Shown here piece after piece: positions 5,762-7,625 of a stretch of 7,625 nt of DNA (positions are counted from its first letter, which is position 1; each line of letters begins with the position of its first letter). The notes beneath the pieces were generated by a model. That model worked only from the letters and a program-made list of their open reading frames with translations, was not told the DNA's origin and did no database searches. Origin of the DNA: Paracoccaceae bacterium. Lineage in GTDB: Bacteria > Pseudomonadota > Alphaproteobacteria > Rhodobacterales > Rhodobacteraceae. Location of the stretch: positions 1 to 7,625 of the forward strand of contig DAOUPC010000133.1 in NCBI GenBank assembly GCA_030626365.1, read 5' to 3'. The translations under genes were made by a program, and so were the position numbers.

Positions 5762-6223
5762 ATGACACCGCCGGAGGCACCCGAGGATGGCAACGCCACC
5801 ACCGGGACTGCGCCCCCGGCGGTTTCCGTTTGCCTGCCCCCTGCCAACCCCGCCCCCCACGACGCACCCCAGCACGCACCGCTAAGTGTTCTGCGCAAGC
5901 GTGCAGAATTCCTGCGTGCGGCGCGTGCACGGCGTCAGGGAACCGCTGGCATGATGGTGCAGGGCCGCAAACGGCCCGAGGGAGAGGCGACCGGTATCCG
6001 CGTTGGGTTCACCTGTTCCAAGAAGGTCGGCAATGCGGTGGCGCGCAACCGCGCCAAGCGCCGCCTGCGCGAGGCCGCCCGGCTGATTCTGCCTGATCTT
6101 GGGCGTGCGGGTTGGGATTACGTGCTGATCGGTCGGCGCGATGCAACGGCCCAGCGCCCATTCAATGCATTGCTGGATGACCTGAGATACGCGCTGAAGA
6201 AGCTGCACGCGGACCGCCCCTGA
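5762..6223 (+). CDS. rnpA: Ribonuclease P protein component with N-terminal extension, 153 aa
   Basis: RnpA binds the catalytic RNase P RNA and helps it trim the 5' leaders of pre-tRNAs. The family core starts at about residue 41 (LSVLRKRAEFLRA). It contains the diagnostic VGFTCSKKVGNAVARNRAKRRLRE block (81-104), whose RNR motif (95-97) contacts the RNA, and ends with WDYVLIGRRDA and a C-terminal helix. The first 40 residues are an extra Pro/Ala/Thr-rich segment of low complexity with no known role, making the protein longer than the usual 110-125 residues. No ATG, GTG or TTG codon lies in frame between 5762 and the core, so the extension must be translated if the core is. A TTG at 5753 is an alternative start. 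The ribosome-binding site is poor, so translation may depend on coupling to rpmH. Confidence 0.95.
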   Translation: MTPPEAPEDGNATTGTAPPAVSVCLPPANPAPHDAPQHAPLSVLRKRAEFLRAARARRQGTAGMMVQGRKRPEGEATGIRVGFTCSKKVGNAVARNRAKRRLREAARLILPDLGRAGWDYVLIGRRDATAQRPFNALLDDLRYALKKLHADRP

Positions 6224-6286
6224 CCCTGTTCGCACGGCCTGTTTGTTGCCGGGCGTGTATCTGGCCGCGCAAATACCACGAATACC

Positions 6287-6314
6287 TTGACCGAATCGAG
6301 CAGCATGCTAAATA
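6287..6314 (+). promoter_or_regulatory. Possible promoter for the TusE/DsrC gene
   Basis: TTGACC (6287-6292) is followed after 16 bases by TAAATA (6309-6314), inside an AT-rich stretch (about 6303-6340) that stands out from its GC-rich surroundings. The position suits a transcript for the gene starting at 6371, with a leader of about 50 bases. The -10 match is weak. Confidence 0.38.
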
Positions 6315-6358
6315 TACATTTCAATTATTGAATGTTTTGACCCGCCAGGGTAAACAAC

Positions 6359-6364
6359 GAGGAG
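6359..6364 (+). promoter_or_regulatory. Shine-Dalgarno site before the GTG start of the TusE/DsrC gene
   Basis: GAGGAG lies six bases before GTG 6371. The site is strong and decides the GTG start. No other in-frame start gives the normal N-terminus. Confidence 0.7.
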
Positions 6365-6370
6365 CACACC

Positions 6371-6709
6371 GTGCCGATTGAATTTGAAGGCAAGACGATC
6401 GAGACCAACGAAGCCGGATACCTGAACAATGTCGACGACTGGAGCAAAGGCCTTGCCAGTTTCATGGCCGGCTCTGAGAACATCGAGCTGACCGAGCGGC
6501 ATTGGGACCTGATCAACTACCTGCGCGAAGAATATATTGAAAACCGCGAGAATCAGCCCAACACCCGCGCCATCGGCAAAGCCATGGCCGCGGCCTGGGG
6601 TGAAAAACCGTCTCAGAAGGATCTGTACGAACTGTTTCCGGGTGATCCGTCGAAGCAGGGCGGCCGGATTGCCGGCCTGCCTGAAAGCCGGCGCAAGGGC
6701 GGTTATTAA
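6371..6709 (+). CDS. TusE/DsrC-family sulfur relay-like protein lacking all cysteines, 112 aa
   Basis: The protein aligns with TusE/DsrC over its whole length. The N-terminal segment FEGKTIETNEAGYL (5-18) is followed by DW and the helix ERHWDLINYLREEYIENRENQPNTRAIGK (42-70), and then by ELFPGDPSKQGGRIAGLPESRRKGGY (87-112), which is the flexible C-terminal arm. TusE passes persulfide sulfur from TusBCD to MnmA for 2-thiouridine in tRNA, and DsrC carries sulfite-derived sulfur. Both need the near-terminal cysteine, and DsrC needs a second one before the (K/R)IAGLP motif. Here the second position is G98 and the end is KGGY; the protein has no cysteine anywhere. A cysteine-free branch, called RspA in the DsrC literature as I recall, is thought to be regulatory. 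I infer that this protein binds partners or DNA/RNA instead of carrying sulfur. It starts at GTG 6371 with a strong ribosome-binding site and sits between rnpA and yidD. Confidence 0.9.
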   Translation: MPIEFEGKTIETNEAGYLNNVDDWSKGLASFMAGSENIELTERHWDLINYLREEYIENRENQPNTRAIGKAMAAAWGEKPSQKDLYELFPGDPSKQGGRIAGLPESRRKGGY

Positions 6710-6785
6710 ATTACCACATCATTGCCACTTGCGCGCATAGGGTCGGTCGGGTGATGATTGCCCGCCACCAAAGCGCACAGGTGCC

Positions 6786-7025
6786 ATGATGACCCCGCTC
6801 GCCCATATCGTTGCCCTGCCCGTCAGGGCCTATCGGTTGCTGTTCAGCCCGTGGGTCGGATTCTCTTGCCGGTATCAGCCGACCTGTAGCGCCTATGCCT
6901 TGGAAGCGCTGGAAAAACACGGCGCGATCAAAGGCAGCTGGATGGCCGCCCGGCGTATCGGCCGCTGCCATCCTCTGGGCGGGGATGGCTATGACCCGGT
7001 ACCGGACCGCAAGGACAAACCCTAG
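6786..7025 (+). CDS. yidD: Membrane protein insertion efficiency factor YidD, 79 aa
   Basis: YidD is a small membrane-associated protein that helps the YidC insertase place proteins in the inner membrane. The family pattern is complete. It has a hydrophobic/amphipathic start (residues 4-22), the CRYQPTCSAYALEALEKHG block (28-46; C28, C34) and the RCHPLGGDGYDPVP block (60-73; C61). Two adjacent ATGs (6786 and 6789) are possible starts. The short AGG at 6779-6781 fits the second slightly better, giving 78 residues. In most bacteria yidD follows rnpA directly and yidC comes next; here the TusE/DsrC gene comes before it, and yidC is not within the 240 bases after it. The end of the gene overlaps a possible small membrane ORF. 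Confidence 0.95.
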   Translation: MMTPLAHIVALPVRAYRLLFSPWVGFSCRYQPTCSAYALEALEKHGAIKGSWMAARRIGRCHPLGGDGYDPVPDRKDKP

Positions 7026-7179
7026 GCAGACGCCCATCCCGGTCGTTGCGCGAACAGGTCTTGTTCAGGGCCAAAGCGACCATCAGCCCTGCCCCGACTG
7101 GCCGGTTTTCGCCATTGTTGTCTGGCTTTCAATAGGGGTTTCTTTTTGGGCCGCAACTATCATAAGCTGGATAAATTAG
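6991..7179 (+). CDS. Possible small single-helix membrane protein, 62 aa
   Basis: A frame starting at ATG 6991, or six bases earlier at 6985, overlaps the last 35 bases of yidD and continues well past it to a TAG at 7177-7179. Its N-terminal part is polar and basic (residues 1-20 contain several Arg). Its last 27 residues (DWPVFAIVVW to SWIN) form one strongly hydrophobic, tryptophan-rich segment typical of a membrane helix. GGGG at 6981-6984 is a weak ribosome-binding sequence. The hydrophobic part lies outside yidD, so it is not simply an antisense or shadow effect of that gene. I do not recognise a family. It could still be chance. Confidence 0.3.
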   Translation: MTRYRTARTNPRQTPIPVVARTGLVQGQSDHQPCPDWPVFAIVVWLSIGVSFWAATIISWIN

Positions 7180-7255
7180 GTGCGGTCCAAGAACTGAAAG
7201 TTTACCTGCCCATTGGCCTGTTTCCGGCGCGACCCCGCAATGTACTCAACCGTTT

Positions 7256-7260
7256 GGGAG
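7256..7260 (+). promoter_or_regulatory. Ribosome-binding site of the DUF3604 gene
   Basis: GGGAG lies seven bases before ATG 7268 and supports this start, which also gives a proper signal peptide. Confidence 0.6.
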
Positions 7261-7267
7261 ATTAACG

Positions 7268-7625
7268 ATGCAAAAACTCCAACTGTCAACAACCTGTATG
7301 GCCTTGCTGTTTGCTCTTTCTTCTGTGGCTTCGGCCCAACAGGTAAAGGCACCAATGTCGGCGGAAGAGGGGCAGCTTGACGCGCTTTTCCCCGAAGGCA
7401 CGCCTTATTCTCCCTATGCCAACCGCACCTTCCCCGAACGTCCGCTTTGGGGTGACAGCCACCTTCACACCGCCCTGTCGATGGACGCCGGAGGCTTTGG
7501 CAACCGGCTGGGTCTTGAGGAAGCGTATCAATTTGCACGTGGTGAGCAGGTCACTGCATCGTCTGGTCAACCGGTTCGCCTGGCCCGTCCGCTGGACTGG
7601 CTGGCCATTACCGACCATTCGGACG
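7268..7625 (+). CDS. DUF3604 family protein, N-terminal part (runs off the window)
   Basis: The visible 119 residues start with a signal peptide: KLQLSTTC, a hydrophobic core (MALLFALSSVASA) and a likely cut after ASA at residue 23, so the protein is exported to the periplasm or beyond. The mature part has LWGDSHLHTALSMDAGGFGNRLG (60-82), then EAYQFARGEQV (85-95), and RPLDWLAITDHSD (107-119). These are the conserved opening blocks of the DUF3604 family. The GDSHLHT and TDHSD motifs resemble the metal-binding HxH and DH motifs of PHP/amidohydrolase-like enzymes, so a metal-dependent hydrolase is plausible, but the substrate is unknown. Family members are usually 600 residues or longer, so most of the gene lies beyond the window. 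It starts 242 bases after yidD and is probably a separate unit. Confidence 0.9.
   Translation, partial: MQKLQLSTTCMALLFALSSVASAQQVKAPMSAEEGQLDALFPEGTPYSPYANRTFPERPLWGDSHLHTALSMDAGGFGNRLGLEEAYQFARGEQVTASSGQPVRLARPLDWLAITDHSD

Noticed and set aside
7066..7091. CAGGGC...GCCCTG inverted repeat after yidD as a terminator
   Set aside because: The stem is only six pairs with a 14-base loop and no T-run follows.
1..7625. CRISPR array, insertion sequence, toxin-antitoxin or defence genes
   Set aside because: I saw no spaced repeats, transposase or integrase motifs, or defence domains on either strand.

Overview
The window looks like chromosomal DNA of an alphaproteobacterium, most likely a marine Rhodobacterales (Roseobacter-type) species. 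The case rests on GC-rich coding with many Asp/Ala/Gly/Arg codons, an rpmH-rnpA pair whose RnpA carries a long Pro/Ala-rich N-terminal extension, a DUF3604 protein, and the general look of the proteins. The genus cannot be fixed from this sequence alone.

Region 1 (1-1606, plus strand) looks accessory. It opens with the broken remains of a GFA-type (glutathione-dependent formaldehyde-activating enzyme family) zinc protein. A small truncated haemoglobin and an intact GFA-family gene follow, then about 300 bases without a convincing gene. GC is lower here (43% and 40% in two 60-base lines counted by hand, against 63-65% in lines from region 2). The region ends at the 3' end of a minus-strand tRNA-Arg(ACG), a classic integration site, and a pair of 8-base direct repeats lies close to that end. 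No integrase is present in the window.

Region 2 (1607-5291, minus strand) reads, in transcription order: a TVP38/TMEM64 (VTT-domain) membrane protein, an FAD/NAD(P)-dependent disulfide oxidoreductase of the mercuric reductase/lipoamide dehydrogenase type, a HAMP-containing sensor histidine kinase, then tRNA-Arg. The first three genes overlap or almost touch (TGATG overlap, then a 16-base gap) and probably form one operon. The oxidoreductase is cut by a single in-frame TAG codon, with everything on both sides in the same frame and intact. It is either a very recent pseudogene or a sequencing error. The probable promoter region carries two near-identical 13-base repeats 41 bases apart.

Region 3 (5292-7625, plus strand) holds the rpmH-rnpA pair (ribosomal protein L34 and RNase P protein) and yidD (membrane protein insertion factor). 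A TusE/DsrC-family gene with its own start region sits between rnpA and yidD. This TusE/DsrC protein has no cysteine at all, so it cannot do the persulfide chemistry its family is known for. A possible small one-helix membrane ORF overlaps the end of yidD. The window ends inside a secreted DUF3604 protein.

The most interesting points are the cysteine-free TusE/DsrC protein in the rnpA-yidD interval, the amber-interrupted oxidoreductase inside an otherwise intact membrane/redox/kinase operon, and the island-like signs next to tRNA-Arg. I found no CRISPR array, insertion sequence, toxin-antitoxin pair or defence system.
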